DNA of 64,000 nucleotides from an uncultured Clostridia bacterium (GTDB lineage Bacteria > Bacillota > Clostridia > Oscillospirales > Ruminococcaceae): positions 1 to 64,000 of the forward strand of contig CANQPL010000011.1 of the NCBI GenBank assembly GCA_947625735.1, read 5' to 3'. The stretch's first letter is position 1, and each line of letters starts with the position of its first letter. Position numbers and translations under genes: made by a program. Shown here in pieces: positions 33,880 through 42,321 of the stretch. A model generated the notes under the pieces. It did not search any database, had not been told where the DNA came from, and was given only the letters and a program-made list of their open reading frames with translations.

Positions 33880-36453
33880 ATGCGAATTGTTATGCCTATT
33901 TATGAATTTACTCCAACGCCCGAAGATCTCGAAACATTTAATAGAAATCAAAAACACCAATCAGATGAAGTATCGGATATTTGTTTTAATTTGTATAAAA
34001 ATATGATCAAAAGCTATGAAGACATTGGTAACAAAAATGAAGCATTCTCAGGTGAGGTACAATACAACATATATAATGTTTCCATTAAAGCCGGCGATAT
34101 AATTTACAGGGCTAATGAGCCATTTATACTTAAAATGACAAATAGGGATACTCATCCATTTATCAGTGGAGATCTCAATATTAAGCAGGGCATAGATGAA
34201 ATCCAAGACATGGAACTAAATATTAATCTTAAAGTTCTTAATGGTAGTTGCCTTTCGTTTAAGGCAACCGGTTCTATGTTAATAAACAACACTAAATATG
34301 GCTGCAACGACTCGGATATTGTCACCACCGGCAAAGGATTCAGTGAAAAAGATTTCCCAATTATTTTTAAGGGTGAGCTTTCACTTCAGAACGAAAATAA
34401 CGAAGATATTCGTTTACAGTTTGATTTTGTAAGCATGATTTTCGATATTTTCAATTCAAAACATTTTTACGATATATTTTCACAAGAATATTGTTATGAT
34501 ACATTACTTGTTAAAAGAATCTTCTGTGGTTGGAAAAACCATCACGGTCGTTATGACTATGTATATCCTAATGATATTATAAAGCCCTACAATGTAGAAC
34601 AGCATTTACCCAAAGCTGCGAATGTGATCAACAATTCTGACATTTTAAGCTTGGTTCTTATTTTTATGGTCTATTCTGTATGTAACAAATTCTACCCGAA
34701 ACGAAGTCGATTAGCATTAAATTTTATTAGCGCAAGCATGCCACTCGATTTAATGATAGCTATTCGCTCTTATTTGCAAGATATAACAAGATCGGTATCA
34801 TTTAAATATTGCGATAATATAAATATTTTCTATAGAAATAGACAATTTGACCCTCATAATTATATATCACAACTTTATAAGTTACAACCTGAAGAACGTC
34901 AAAAATTAGGAAAATTTGAAAATTTTCTTGTAATTGCGTTTACTGATTATGAGCTAAATGTGTATGATCGCTTTGAGACCTACAGACTTTTACAGGTAAA
35001 GCCGACTGTTCTGAAAAAAATGATTAAATCCGACATTTCCTATATTTTTTTTAATTTGGCAAATAACGACATAGACATCAATCTTTTGAATTCCGACCCA
35101 TTTGAATGTATTAAATGTATAGAAAGATTTGTTCAATCTGATAGCAACTATAAGGATGATTTTTTTTATAAAACACTACCTGACATATATGATTTTTTTA
35201 TTCATGAATATATTGAATATATAAATCAAAAAATTAATAATGACCGGCAACCAAATATCAGTTCCAAGTCACTTATTAATTTGCATAGTAATATAATTTT
35301 TGAACTTAATACTAATTTTTTTTGTAAATTCCTTGAATATATCTTCAATAACTCAAAAAAGGAAAAATACAAATTACAACAATATTTGTTATTAAAAAAT
35401 AACAATCTTAACCAAATTATCATGCTCTATACCTGCAAAGAATATAAATCTGATAAAAATGCCTGCCTCCCTCCGAACGAAGAACTGTTTGATAAACTTA
35501 TCAAAATAGTAACATACAAGTATGTATCTAAAAAAAATTTTTATCGTTTATTTGGGGCAAAAGAAGATGACCTGTTCTACGGTATTATACTGGATGTGGA
35601 GGCAAATTATGGTTGGAAACAGATAAAAAGTATCAGAAAAAAACGTAAAAAACAATTTTTAGAGGAAATCGAAAATAATTTTGACAGATACCTTTACCGA
35701 TTATGTATCAGATTTATGAATCAAAGCTATAAACAGGGTTCTTATTTTAAGACGCTGATCAACAAATCCAAGAAAGAATTACAGCAACTCGACGATATCA
35801 CTAAAGAAACCGTCGTATCAATGCAAGCATTATATGCTGCTGCCATCAGTTTTGATGAGTATATTCAAGAGTGCCATCCTACTCTTTCTGATTTTGGAAA
35901 AACGATTAAAGAAACGATCAAGAAGATTATCCTTATGTCACAAAATCGAACTCGTAAGATCACAGATGAAAACTTTCTTGCGATGCAGATGTGTAAATTT
36001 ATAATGGAATGCTTTCATTTTTCTATAAAAGATATAGAAAAGAAGAACGGATACGATAAAATATATTCGTCAATTGACAATAGCATACATATAGGCTGGT
36101 ACAGAAACAGAGTCAGAAAAGAAATATGGATAATAAGCGGAAGTAAATGTGAATTTTTCAAACAATTTAATATGTATCTGCACAAGAAGGATTATACAAC
36201 CGATCTGAAATACAGCTTGTGTATTGCGCACAAATTGTCGGGAATGTTATACACACATATATATCACAAAAAATATGATACCCCTGCATATGAAACGCCT
36301 GTTACGATCAGGAACAAAGAGACAAACGAAGAAGAAAAATGTTATGTCTATAAATTTCAATATGAAACATTAAAGGAATGTCTTGACAAAAAATCACTTT
36401 CTGTTTTATCAAAAAAATCACAGAATAAACTTGCAAACCCGCTCCTGATATGA
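33880..36453 (+). CDS. Large unknown protein, very AT-rich gene
   Basis: This 857-residue protein matches no family that I know. The ATG at 33880 has a weak GTGGTGA ribosome binding site 5 bases ahead; GTG codons at 33868 and 33871 are possible alternative starts but fall at the predicted transcription start. Residues ~60-200 look beta-rich (AGDIIYRANEPFILKMTNRD). Most of 200-700 is helical and rich in Lys, Asn, Tyr and Ile. The last 150 residues include HIGWYRNRVRKEIWIISGS and a mixed alpha/beta tail. Base composition is clearly lower in G+C than the neighbouring operons, so it is a separate acquisition. It is 32 bases from the recombinase gene, on the same strand. Confidence 0.6.
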   Translation: MRIVMPIYEFTPTPEDLETFNRNQKHQSDEVSDICFNLYKNMIKSYEDIGNKNEAFSGEVQYNIYNVSIKAGDIIYRANEPFILKMTNRDTHPFISGDLNIKQGIDEIQDMELNINLKVLNGSCLSFKATGSMLINNTKYGCNDSDIVTTGKGFSEKDFPIIFKGELSLQNENNEDIRLQFDFVSMIFDIFNSKHFYDIFSQEYCYDTLLVKRIFCGWKNHHGRYDYVYPNDIIKPYNVEQHLPKAANVINNSDILSLVLIFMVYSVCNKFYPKRSRLALNFISASMPLDLMIAIRSYLQDITRSVSFKYCDNINIFYRNRQFDPHNYISQLYKLQPEERQKLGKFENFLVIAFTDYELNVYDRFETYRLLQVKPTVLKKMIKSDISYIFFNLANNDIDINLLNSDPFECIKCIERFVQSDSNYKDDFFYKTLPDIYDFFIHEYIEYINQKINNDRQPNISSKSLINLHSNIIFELNTNFFCKFLEYIFNNSKKEKYKLQQYLLLKNNNLNQIIMLYTCKEYKSDKNACLPPNEELFDKLIKIVTYKYVSKKNFYRLFGAKEDDLFYGIILDVEANYGWKQIKSIRKKRKKQFLEEIENNFDRYLYRLCIRFMNQSYKQGSYFKTLINKSKKELQQLDDITKETVVSMQALYAAAISFDEYIQECHPTLSDFGKTIKETIKKIILMSQNRTRKITDENFLAMQMCKFIMECFHFSIKDIEKKNGYDKIYSSIDNSIHIGWYRNRVRKEIWIISGSKCEFFKQFNMYLHKKDYTTDLKYSLCIAHKLSGMLYTHIYHKKYDTPAYETPVTIRNKETNEEEKCYVYKFQYETLKECLDKKSLSVLSKKSQNKLANPLLI

Positions 36454-36465
36454 TATAATTATCAT
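36431..36465 (+). promoter_or_regulatory. Recombinase promoter with palindrome over the -10 box
   Basis: TTGCAA (36431-36436), a 17-base gap and TATAAT (36454-36459) precede the recombinase ATG by 26 bases, with AAAGGAG in between. ATGATA-TAAT-TATCAT (36450-36465) is a perfect inverted repeat covering the -10 box and could be an operator. The -35 box lies inside the end of the upstream coding region. Confidence 0.65.
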
Positions 36466-36485
36466 AAAGAAAGGAGCGGTTTGTC

Positions 36486-38012
36486 ATGAACATAGCGGCA
36501 TATTGCCGTGTTTCCACAGACAAAAGCGATCAGCTCAACAGTCTGGAAACACAGAAAAAATTTTTTACCGAATTTACCGAAAAAAACGGTCATAACCTGG
36601 TAAAGCTCTATGCTGATGAAGGAATTTCCGGCACTAAGGTCAAGAACCGCAAGGAGTTTCAACAGCTTATGCGTGACGCAAAAAAAGGAATGTTTGAAAT
36701 GGTAGTTGTTAAGGATATTTCCCGCTTTGCCCGTAATACCGTAGATTTTCTCCAAAGCATAAGGACACTCAAAGAGCTTGACATTGAAACCGTTTTCCTT
36801 ACTTCAAATCAAAAGGTATTAGGCAGCTCTGAATTCGTTCTGACAATTTTTGCCGCTCTTGCACAGGAGGAATCCGCCAATACCTCAAAGCGTGTCAAAT
36901 TCGGCAAAAAAATGAACGCTGCCAAGGGGCGCGTTCCTAACATAGTATTCGGATATGACAAAACTCCCGGAGATTATTTTAACATGACGATCAACGCAAG
37001 AGAAGCCGATACTGTCAGATTGGTTTACAGTCTTTATCTCCATGAAGGTTACGGAGCCTCGAAAATTGCCTCCATTCTTAACGAGCGTAATATAAAGACT
37101 AAGCGCGGAAATCAATGGTCTCAAAACGGAATTTGCAGACTTCTCACCAATCCCCTTTACACCGGCAAAATAATAAACGGCAAGGAAGAGGTCAAGGATT
37201 TTCTCACAGGAGAACGGATGGAGAAAGACGAGTCCGAATGGGTCATTATAGACCGCCCCGACCTGCGCATCATAGAAGACGAGGAATTTGAATCTGCGGC
37301 AAATCTTCTTAAAAGCCGTCACAACGCTTTCCATATGACTCACGAACGCCAAAGCAACCGCTATCTTTACAGCACGATCATTCGCTGTGCCGAGTGCGGG
37401 TACTCATTCAGACGTTCAATCTACCGGGGACAGGTACGCTGGGTTTGCAGCGGACGAAATGCCAACGGAACGGGAAGCTGTTCTAACCGCACAATTATCC
37501 GTGAAGATGACCTTACACACGACCTGCAAATATATTTTGCAGGAATCATCACAAACAAAAAGGAATTTATACATACTATCGTTACACAGTTCAACGAGGA
37601 ATACAAGGAAAAAAATCAGAATCAAGCCGATCTTGAGGGGCTTGAGAAAAAGCTTGCCAAGCTCGAAAATACCGCTCAGAAATACATGGATATGTATGTG
37701 GACGAGCTTATCACCCGTGAAACTCTTAACGAAAAAGTCAGATCGGTAAACAGTGAAATTGAGCAGGTAAAAAACGAAATAAAACTGCTTAACCTTAATA
37801 TTTCAAAAGGAGATAAACTTCAGGATATTATCGGGGACACGCTCAGATCAATGGAAAATGTAACCGATATGAGCGGAATGACAAATGCTCAGCTCAAAGA
37901 GATCGTCAGCAGCATTGTGGTCGGAGCGGACGGCAGTATTGACGTGAATCTCCGTCTGAACAACGAATTGGGACTGGACGAAAATTTTCTTGTTTGTGAC
38001 AACAGTACATAA
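36486..38012 (+). CDS. Large serine recombinase (element integrase/excisionase)
   Basis: A 508-residue site-specific recombinase. The catalytic domain opens with NIAAYCRVSTDKSDQ (Ser about residue 10), and VVKDISRFARNTVDFLQSI contains the conserved arginines of the active site. A recombinase domain follows (VFGYDKTPGDYFNMTINARE onward), then a zinc ribbon (CAECGYSFRR ... CSGRNANGTGSCSNR, about 300-335) and a coiled coil (about 375-430). This is the SpoIVCA/TnpX/phiC31-like layout. The final codons (CDNST) lie in the attP arm and core, and the last base of the TAA stop belongs to spoIIID. In the excised circle the frame would therefore read on for 37 residues to a stop at 789-791. It should integrate the element into spoIIID and, with a partner factor, remove it. 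Confidence 0.93.
   Translation: MNIAAYCRVSTDKSDQLNSLETQKKFFTEFTEKNGHNLVKLYADEGISGTKVKNRKEFQQLMRDAKKGMFEMVVVKDISRFARNTVDFLQSIRTLKELDIETVFLTSNQKVLGSSEFVLTIFAALAQEESANTSKRVKFGKKMNAAKGRVPNIVFGYDKTPGDYFNMTINAREADTVRLVYSLYLHEGYGASKIASILNERNIKTKRGNQWSQNGICRLLTNPLYTGKIINGKEEVKDFLTGERMEKDESEWVIIDRPDLRIIEDEEFESAANLLKSRHNAFHMTHERQSNRYLYSTIIRCAECGYSFRRSIYRGQVRWVCSGRNANGTGSCSNRTIIREDDLTHDLQIYFAGIITNKKEFIHTIVTQFNEEYKEKNQNQADLEGLEKKLAKLENTAQKYMDMYVDELITRETLNEKVRSVNSEIEQVKNEIKLLNLNISKGDKLQDIIGDTLRSMENVTDMSGMTNAQLKEIVSSIVVGADGSIDVNLRLNNELGLDENFLVCDNST
37984..38011. other. attR: right-end attP arm plus core
   Basis: The arm ATTTTCTTGTTTGTGACA (37984-38001) directly abuts the core ACAGTACATA (38002-38011), after which spoIIID coding sequence resumes with AGGACCTTACCG. 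The arm matches the inverse of 684-701 at 15 of 18 positions. It also encodes the last residues of the recombinase. Confidence 0.8.
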
Positions 38013-38166
38013 GGACCTTACCGAAAAACTCCCGAAGATCAATGCTGCGGTATATGCCGAGGTCAAAAAAATCCTTGAAATAAATAAGCAGGAGCGTCAT
38101 ATACGAGGAGGTCTTGCAACTAAGCACAAGTACGAGATGCGTAATGAAAAAGCTGAAAAAAAATAA
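38002..38166 (+). pseudogene. spoIIID: 3' half of interrupted spoIIID
   Basis: In the frame that continues the 5' half, the text is TVHKDLTEKLPKINAAVYAE, then VKKILEINKQERHIRGGLAT and KHKYEMRNEKAEKK, ending at 38166. It matches the SpoIIID pattern from the recognition helix (STVHKDLTERLP in B. subtilis) to the conserved RHLRGGEATKLKYK basic tail. There is no start codon or ribosome binding site of its own. The part after the core supplies 51 residues. A terminator follows 4 bases later, as expected for the end of a real gene. Confidence 0.9.
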
Positions 38167-38170
38167 AAAA

Positions 38171-38206
38171 ATGTCGATCAGTATCTGCTCTGATCGACAT
38201 TTTTTT
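38171..38206. terminator. Terminator after spoIIID
   Basis: ATGTCGATCAG (38171-38181) / CTGATCGACAT (38190-38200) is a perfect 11-bp stem with an 8-base loop, an A-run before and a T-run after. It can end spoIIID from the left and the minus-strand sulfatase-like gene from the right. Confidence 0.9.
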
Positions 38207-38267
38207 ACCTGTAAATGAGGACATTCCCTTTTATGGGCATACCTTTTTTATGTTCGCATTTTCCTAT

Positions 38268-39842
38268 TCAGGAATCCTGCGTGTCTTTTATATTCTGTAT
38301 ATCGAAATCCTCTCCTGTACTCTCAAAACGTCTTGTGCGAACCATATCCTCAGGTATATCCCATATGGTATCACCATCAGGCTCTTCACCTGAAATTTTC
38401 AGGAATGTAGGGTACAGATCGGCATAGCTTATCGGGGCATATGAAGTCTCTATCCCTGTAATATCGGAATTGACGGGTTTATACATAAGCAGCGGGTACA
38501 TTCCGCTGTCATGGGTTTTCAGACCGTGATCGGCAAGCAATAATATTTCACTGTTGTCATATACGCCGTTTTCTTTAAGAATATCAAAATATCTGCTGAG
38601 TATCTTGTTCATTGCCACAGCCTGTTCATCTCCGCTTACGCTCCAGTTTGCAGCTCGTTCAAGATCCTTTGTAATATTTCTCGGATCATGAAGCCCGTAA
38701 AGATAAATGAACTTAAAACAACTGTCCTCTGTGAGCGTGAGGGTAGCAGGTAGATTGTTGTAAAAGGAAAGATCATCAGGATAATACGCCATCAGAGATT
38801 CAGAACCGCTGAAATAATCATTAATATTACTGCCTGACGCCTTAAATGCTCCCTTGAAAAGCTTTGGAACACATTTAAAACAGGTCAGATTATACATATT
38901 TGCGGCAACATTCTTGTATTCATTAAAGCCAATCTCTACAGGAAGATAATTCTCCGCATAACGAGAAAAAATATCATCAGTGAAAAGAGCGGGAGAACCG
39001 TACAGACAGGTCCTGTAACTGTTCTTCATATTCTGGAAAAACCTGTCATTTTCGTAAGGGTCAGACACTTCTTTTTTGTTTCCTGTAGTCATATATGCAA
39101 TTGATTCCACAGTAAAGCCGTAGGAGCCTATTGTATTGGAATAATATGTGAAACCGTCAAAACCGTTTACACTGTCAGGATCAATTTTCAGCGATTCATC
39201 AAAGCAGAAGGAATCATATTCATCTGTAAGAATAATTATCACATTTTTATCCGTTGAATAGGTGTTCAGATCCTTAGTGCTGCGTATATATGCAGTATCT
39301 GACGAATATAATACGAAATCCATAACTGAATTTTCATCAGATAAGGTAAGATTTATTCTGCTTACACCCAAGGTAATTATTTCAATTACAACTATTGCTG
39401 CAGGCAGATAGGAAATAATATTTTTATATATTTTTTCATTTCTTTTGCGGATAAACAACGCTGCCAAAGGAATTGCCAGCCACACAAGAATATCGGCAAT
39501 GCCCTCAAAAGCAGACACACTGTACTGTGTTCCGTCAAGGGTACCAAGACTAAGGCTCAGAAAGTTGCTTTCAAGATATATACTAAAAGACAGACTGAAA
39601 AAAATCAGACAGCATATATCATGGAGCTTTTGCGGCGTTAAAAAACAAATCAGAAAAACGATGAGAAATATCAAAGCACTTACCGCACCAAGAGACAGCA
39701 TGACCGTATTCTGCGGCAACAGCACTTCTTCAATATTCGTCAGATAAAAATCCATTGGTATAAAAAATCCGAAATTAAAGGCTGTAAATAAGCTTATAAG
39801 AAAGCTCAGTGCAAATTTATCACTTTTTGAATTATCCTTCAT
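38268..39842 (-). CDS. Membrane-anchored sulfatase/alkaline-phosphatase-fold protein
   Basis: A 524-residue protein with four to five N-terminal membrane helices (about 10-160) and an extracellular domain of the sulfatase/phosphotransferase superfamily. VIIILTDEYDSFCFDE (about 200-215) carries the first metal-binding Asp, and the Thr/Ser region around SYGFTVESIAYMTTGN fits the nucleophile loop. EILLLADHGLKTHDSG (about 440-455) is the second ligand block. The layout is like LtaS-type or phosphoethanolamine transferase enzymes, which modify cell-envelope polymers, but the substrate cannot be told. AGAGGTAA precedes the ATG. It is probably the last gene of the minus-strand cluster or stands alone. 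Confidence 0.75.
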   Translation of the reverse strand: MKDNSKSDKFALSFLISLFTAFNFGFFIPMDFYLTNIEEVLLPQNTVMLSLGAVSALIFLIVFLICFLTPQKLHDICCLIFFSLSFSIYLESNFLSLSLGTLDGTQYSVSAFEGIADILVWLAIPLAALFIRKRNEKIYKNIISYLPAAIVVIEIITLGVSRINLTLSDENSVMDFVLYSSDTAYIRSTKDLNTYSTDKNVIIILTDEYDSFCFDESLKIDPDSVNGFDGFTYYSNTIGSYGFTVESIAYMTTGNKKEVSDPYENDRFFQNMKNSYRTCLYGSPALFTDDIFSRYAENYLPVEIGFNEYKNVAANMYNLTCFKCVPKLFKGAFKASGSNINDYFSGSESLMAYYPDDLSFYNNLPATLTLTEDSCFKFIYLYGLHDPRNITKDLERAANWSVSGDEQAVAMNKILSRYFDILKENGVYDNSEILLLADHGLKTHDSGMYPLLMYKPVNSDITGIETSYAPISYADLYPTFLKISGEEPDGDTIWDIPEDMVRTRRFESTGEDFDIQNIKDTQDS

Positions 39843-39880
39843 AACATTACCTCTTGATAAAAAATCCCCAAAAACCCGCC

Positions 39881-40570
39881 TCAGAGCTTTCCCTCAATCA
39901 GATCCTTTTCCGCCTTGGTTATCTGCAAATAACGAGCACTTAGCAATGACGGATCTGCAAAACCCTGCGCCATTGCCGCATAGCATAGACTTGAAGCAAG
40001 CGGCGCATTAAGAGACGGGACAGCAGCAATAATATTATCTGACTGACACCATGCGGCTGTCTCCCCCGAAAAATCTCCAGCACAGATAACCCTTTTTTCT
40101 TTGCAAAGGTCTTTTAGCTCCCTTGCAAGATCGCTCAGAGAAATGATCCTATCCTCAGAAAGCCGTCTGACCGTACCGCTGCTCAGGGTATCAAAAAAAG
40201 CCGAATACACAAGCTCCTGCCTTGCGTGCATTACTGCACATACCCGTGAATCCGTCCCCGCAAAATTATACGCCAGCGACTCTAAAGAGGACACGCCCGC
40301 ACACTGCTTTCCCAAAGCAAAGCTCATGGCTTTTACTGCCGAAATTCCTATGCGAAGTCCCGTATATGAACCCGGTCCGTCCGCCACCGCAAATTTATCC
40401 ACATCAGAAAGAGTCTTTCCCGCATCTTCAAGAAGCCTTTTGCACATAGGCATGATCACCTGCGAATGGGTAAGCCTTGTAACAAAACTGCTCTGCGCAA
40501 GTACGGCTTCTTCGCTGCAAAGAGCGCATGAAGCCGTTTTTCCCGATGTGTCAATTCCCATTACCAACAA
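39881..40570 (-). CDS. tsaB: tRNA threonylcarbamoyladenosine synthesis protein TsaB
   Basis: TsaB, 229 residues, partner of TsaD and TsaE in making the t6A37 modification of ANN-decoding tRNAs. The N-terminus MLVMGIDTSGKTASCALCSE is the actin-like ATP-binding start. VADGPGSYTGLRIGISAVKA (about 63-82) is the conserved TsaB loop. The gene overlaps the end of tsaE by 10 bases, a common arrangement in Firmicutes. The ~230-residue length is typical. Confidence 0.93.
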   Translation of the reverse strand: MLVMGIDTSGKTASCALCSEEAVLAQSSFVTRLTHSQVIMPMCKRLLEDAGKTLSDVDKFAVADGPGSYTGLRIGISAVKAMSFALGKQCAGVSSLESLAYNFAGTDSRVCAVMHARQELVYSAFFDTLSSGTVRRLSEDRIISLSDLARELKDLCKEKRVICAGDFSGETAAWCQSDNIIAAVPSLNAPLASSLCYAAMAQGFADPSLLSARYLQITKAEKDLIEGKL

Positions 40571-41010
40571 AATTTATTCTCTCCTTTTGGAGCTTTAAGA
40601 GTGATTTTTCTTTCCTCTGTACCCTCATAGGCAAACTCAATAAAAATAGTATCCTCATCAAGTGCTTCATTTATATTTTCCGACCACTCCACAGCTATTA
40701 CCGCATCAGGAGACATATAATCATAAAATCCCGTAGACTCCAGCACCTCTGTGCCGTTTATCCTGTACATATCAAAATGATAAAGAGACAACCCTTTTCC
40801 GTGATATTCGTTTACAAGGGCAAAGGTAGGAGAGGAAACATTATCCTCAAGACCCATGCCCATGGCAAGTCCTCTTGTAAAGGTAGTTTTTCCCGCTCCC
40901 AGCTCTCCTCTGTAGGCGATGATCTCTCCGCCCGTCAGACAGCTGCCTATTTTTTTCCCCAGCTCTATTGTCTCATCGGGAGAATATGTATGAAATTCAG
41001 CTGTAAACAT
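40561..41010 (-). CDS. tsaE: tRNA threonylcarbamoyladenosine synthesis ATPase TsaE
   Basis: TsaE, 149 residues from the chosen ATG at 41010, which has AGGTG about 6 bases ahead and begins MFTAEFHTYSPDETIELGKK like other TsaE. An in-frame ATG at 41025, overlapping the stop of the acetyltransferase gene, would add five residues. Walker A is YRGELGAGKTTFTRGLA, followed by SPTFALVNEYHG and LYHFDMYRI, all TsaE hallmarks. It is the ATPase that resets the TsaB-TsaD complex. Confidence 0.92.
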   Translation of the reverse strand: MFTAEFHTYSPDETIELGKKIGSCLTGGEIIAYRGELGAGKTTFTRGLAMGMGLEDNVSSPTFALVNEYHGKGLSLYHFDMYRINGTEVLESTGFYDYMSPDAVIAVEWSENINEALDEDTIFIEFAYEGTEERKITLKAPKGENKFCW

Positions 41011-41021
41011 ACCGCACCTAT

Positions 41022-42161
41022 TCATTCAATTTTTTTATCTGCGCCCAGTGCCTTAATCAGACTTTCCGCCGCATTTGCCGCATCAAGAAGAGCGTCAAGG
41101 CTTTTAAGACCGCCCTCAGCCGTCATAGGCTGTTCAGTACCGACCGTTTCTGTGTCCTCTGTCTCATCAACGGAAGCTTCTTTTTCCGTTTCATCGTCAG
41201 TGCCATAGCCGTAATATTCCGCTCCGGGGAATCTGTCCTCACCAAAAAGCTCCTCCTCAGAAAGAGGCTTGTCATCATTATTCTTAGCCGAAAAAAGATC
41301 CTTATACGCATCATCATCGGCAAGAGGAGCAGGCTCGCTTTTTATCTTAGCTGTATTGTGTGACACTGTCACGTCCATTATACGAAACTTTTCACAGAAA
41401 AAGGAGATGTCGTCGTCCTCGAGAGAACGTACCTTGTAGCGTTTTCTGTCTGCATATCCGTACTTTTCGGTGCAGATAATGTCAAAACCCAAAAGAGGTG
41501 TGCGCACGCCCAGACAACCTATCTCAAACTCGCTGACATTTTCAAAAATTATTTCCGCACTGAATCTCACAGGCTCAGTGCAGTAAAACATCATGCGGAT
41601 AAAGGGTACTTTAACGCCCTCGCTCCCTATGCCGCAGTAATAGTTAAAATCCCCGAAGGAATCAAAATCATACCAGTAAAAATCCTCGGACAGGTCGGTA
41701 ATAAGCTCTATACCGTATATCTCGCCGAAATTCTTCCGCAGTGCGCAGTGTTCCTCACGCATGGGCATAGGCTTTCTCATTCCCACAGCCATGCGCTCAA
41801 AGCCCATATTCTCATACCAGCCTATAAGGCTGTCCTCGCAGAATATCTGAACGTTCATTTTATAAATTCCCGTTTGACAATATTCCACCAGACGGCGCAC
41901 TATCTCTGCGCCTATTCCGTGTCTGCGGTAATCCGTGCGGACGCATATTCCGCTCATAACAGCGGCAATAAGTCCGTCAGAAGCCACTCTCCCCAGTCCT
42001 ATCAGCTTATCCCCGTCATAGGCATAAACGGAATAAAAGCTGTTGTTCGCTTTCTCGATATCCTCATCGGTGTAGCCGCTGAGCTGATACCATTGCAGGG
42101 CTTTGTACAGATCTATAGTATCCCCCGGAGCTTTCAGCTCGGAAACATACTCAATATTCAC
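41022..42161 (-). CDS. GNAT-family N-acetyltransferase with long C-terminal region
   Basis: A 379-residue protein whose first ~140 residues are a GNAT domain; SGICVRTDYRRHGIGAEIVR carries the acetyl-CoA loop pattern R-x-x-G-x-G/A, and WYENMGFERMAVGMRKPM ends the fold. The GTG at 42161 is preferred over an ATG nine codons upstream because GGAGGTGGG lies properly ahead of it. Residues ~150-260 form a second, beta-rich domain of unknown role, and the end is acidic and Glu/Asp-rich (EKEASVDETEDTETVG). The substrate is unknown. It shares an operon with tsaE by an ATGA overlap. Confidence 0.8.
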   Translation of the reverse strand: MNIEYVSELKAPGDTIDLYKALQWYQLSGYTDEDIEKANNSFYSVYAYDGDKLIGLGRVASDGLIAAVMSGICVRTDYRRHGIGAEIVRRLVEYCQTGIYKMNVQIFCEDSLIGWYENMGFERMAVGMRKPMPMREEHCALRKNFGEIYGIELITDLSEDFYWYDFDSFGDFNYYCGIGSEGVKVPFIRMMFYCTEPVRFSAEIIFENVSEFEIGCLGVRTPLLGFDIICTEKYGYADRKRYKVRSLEDDDISFFCEKFRIMDVTVSHNTAKIKSEPAPLADDDAYKDLFSAKNNDDKPLSEEELFGEDRFPGAEYYGYGTDDETEKEASVDETEDTETVGTEQPMTAEGGLKSLDALLDAANAAESLIKALGADKKIE

Positions 42162-42321
42162 AAAATCCCACCTCCAAAGCTCCGACAATTACACATATTA
42201 TTATTTTATCATCTTTTTGTTATTTTTTCAAGCATTATATGAGTATTTTTTATGAATCATGAAGGCTATTTGCCCACTCACAAGCCGTCATGCCTGATAT
42301 GCGGAAATTACTGCCCTGCCC

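Larger units (their letters stand above)
670..38011. mobile_element. ~37.3-kb serine-recombinase element inserted in spoIIID, carrying defence systems
   Basis: The ends are defined by the 10-bp duplication ACAGTACATA (670-679, 38002-38011) inside the two halves of spoIIID. The right end carries a large serine recombinase. Joining the two ends of the element gives arms ATTTTCTTGTTTGTGACA (37984-38001) and TGTTACAAACCGGAAAAT (684-701), which are inverted copies of each other at 15 of 18 positions around a 14-base centre. That is the usual form of an attP for this enzyme class. The interior holds a DISARM-like operon, an Rpn nuclease, type 1 BREX, restriction remnants with a HEPN gene, a Rep-like gene and unknown genes. 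No conjugation machinery, phage structural genes or relaxase could be identified, so it is best described as an integrative defence island. Whether it excises in life, or in sporulation, cannot be read from the sequence. Confidence 0.88.

Noticed and set aside
670-38011. Prophage or conjugative element
   Set aside because: No capsid, tail, terminase, relaxase, coupling protein or type IV secretion gene could be identified; only a recombinase and a tentative Rep-like gene are present.
37906-38127. 73-codon minus-strand frame across the right junction
   Set aside because: It is a shadow of the recombinase end and the spoIIID 3' half; no start signal or similarity.
38002-38166. Independent small mobile-element protein with an RGG-ATK-KY tail
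   Set aside because: First read as an element-borne small protein, but it lacks a start codon and matches the C-terminal half of SpoIIID in frame with the 5' half at 553.
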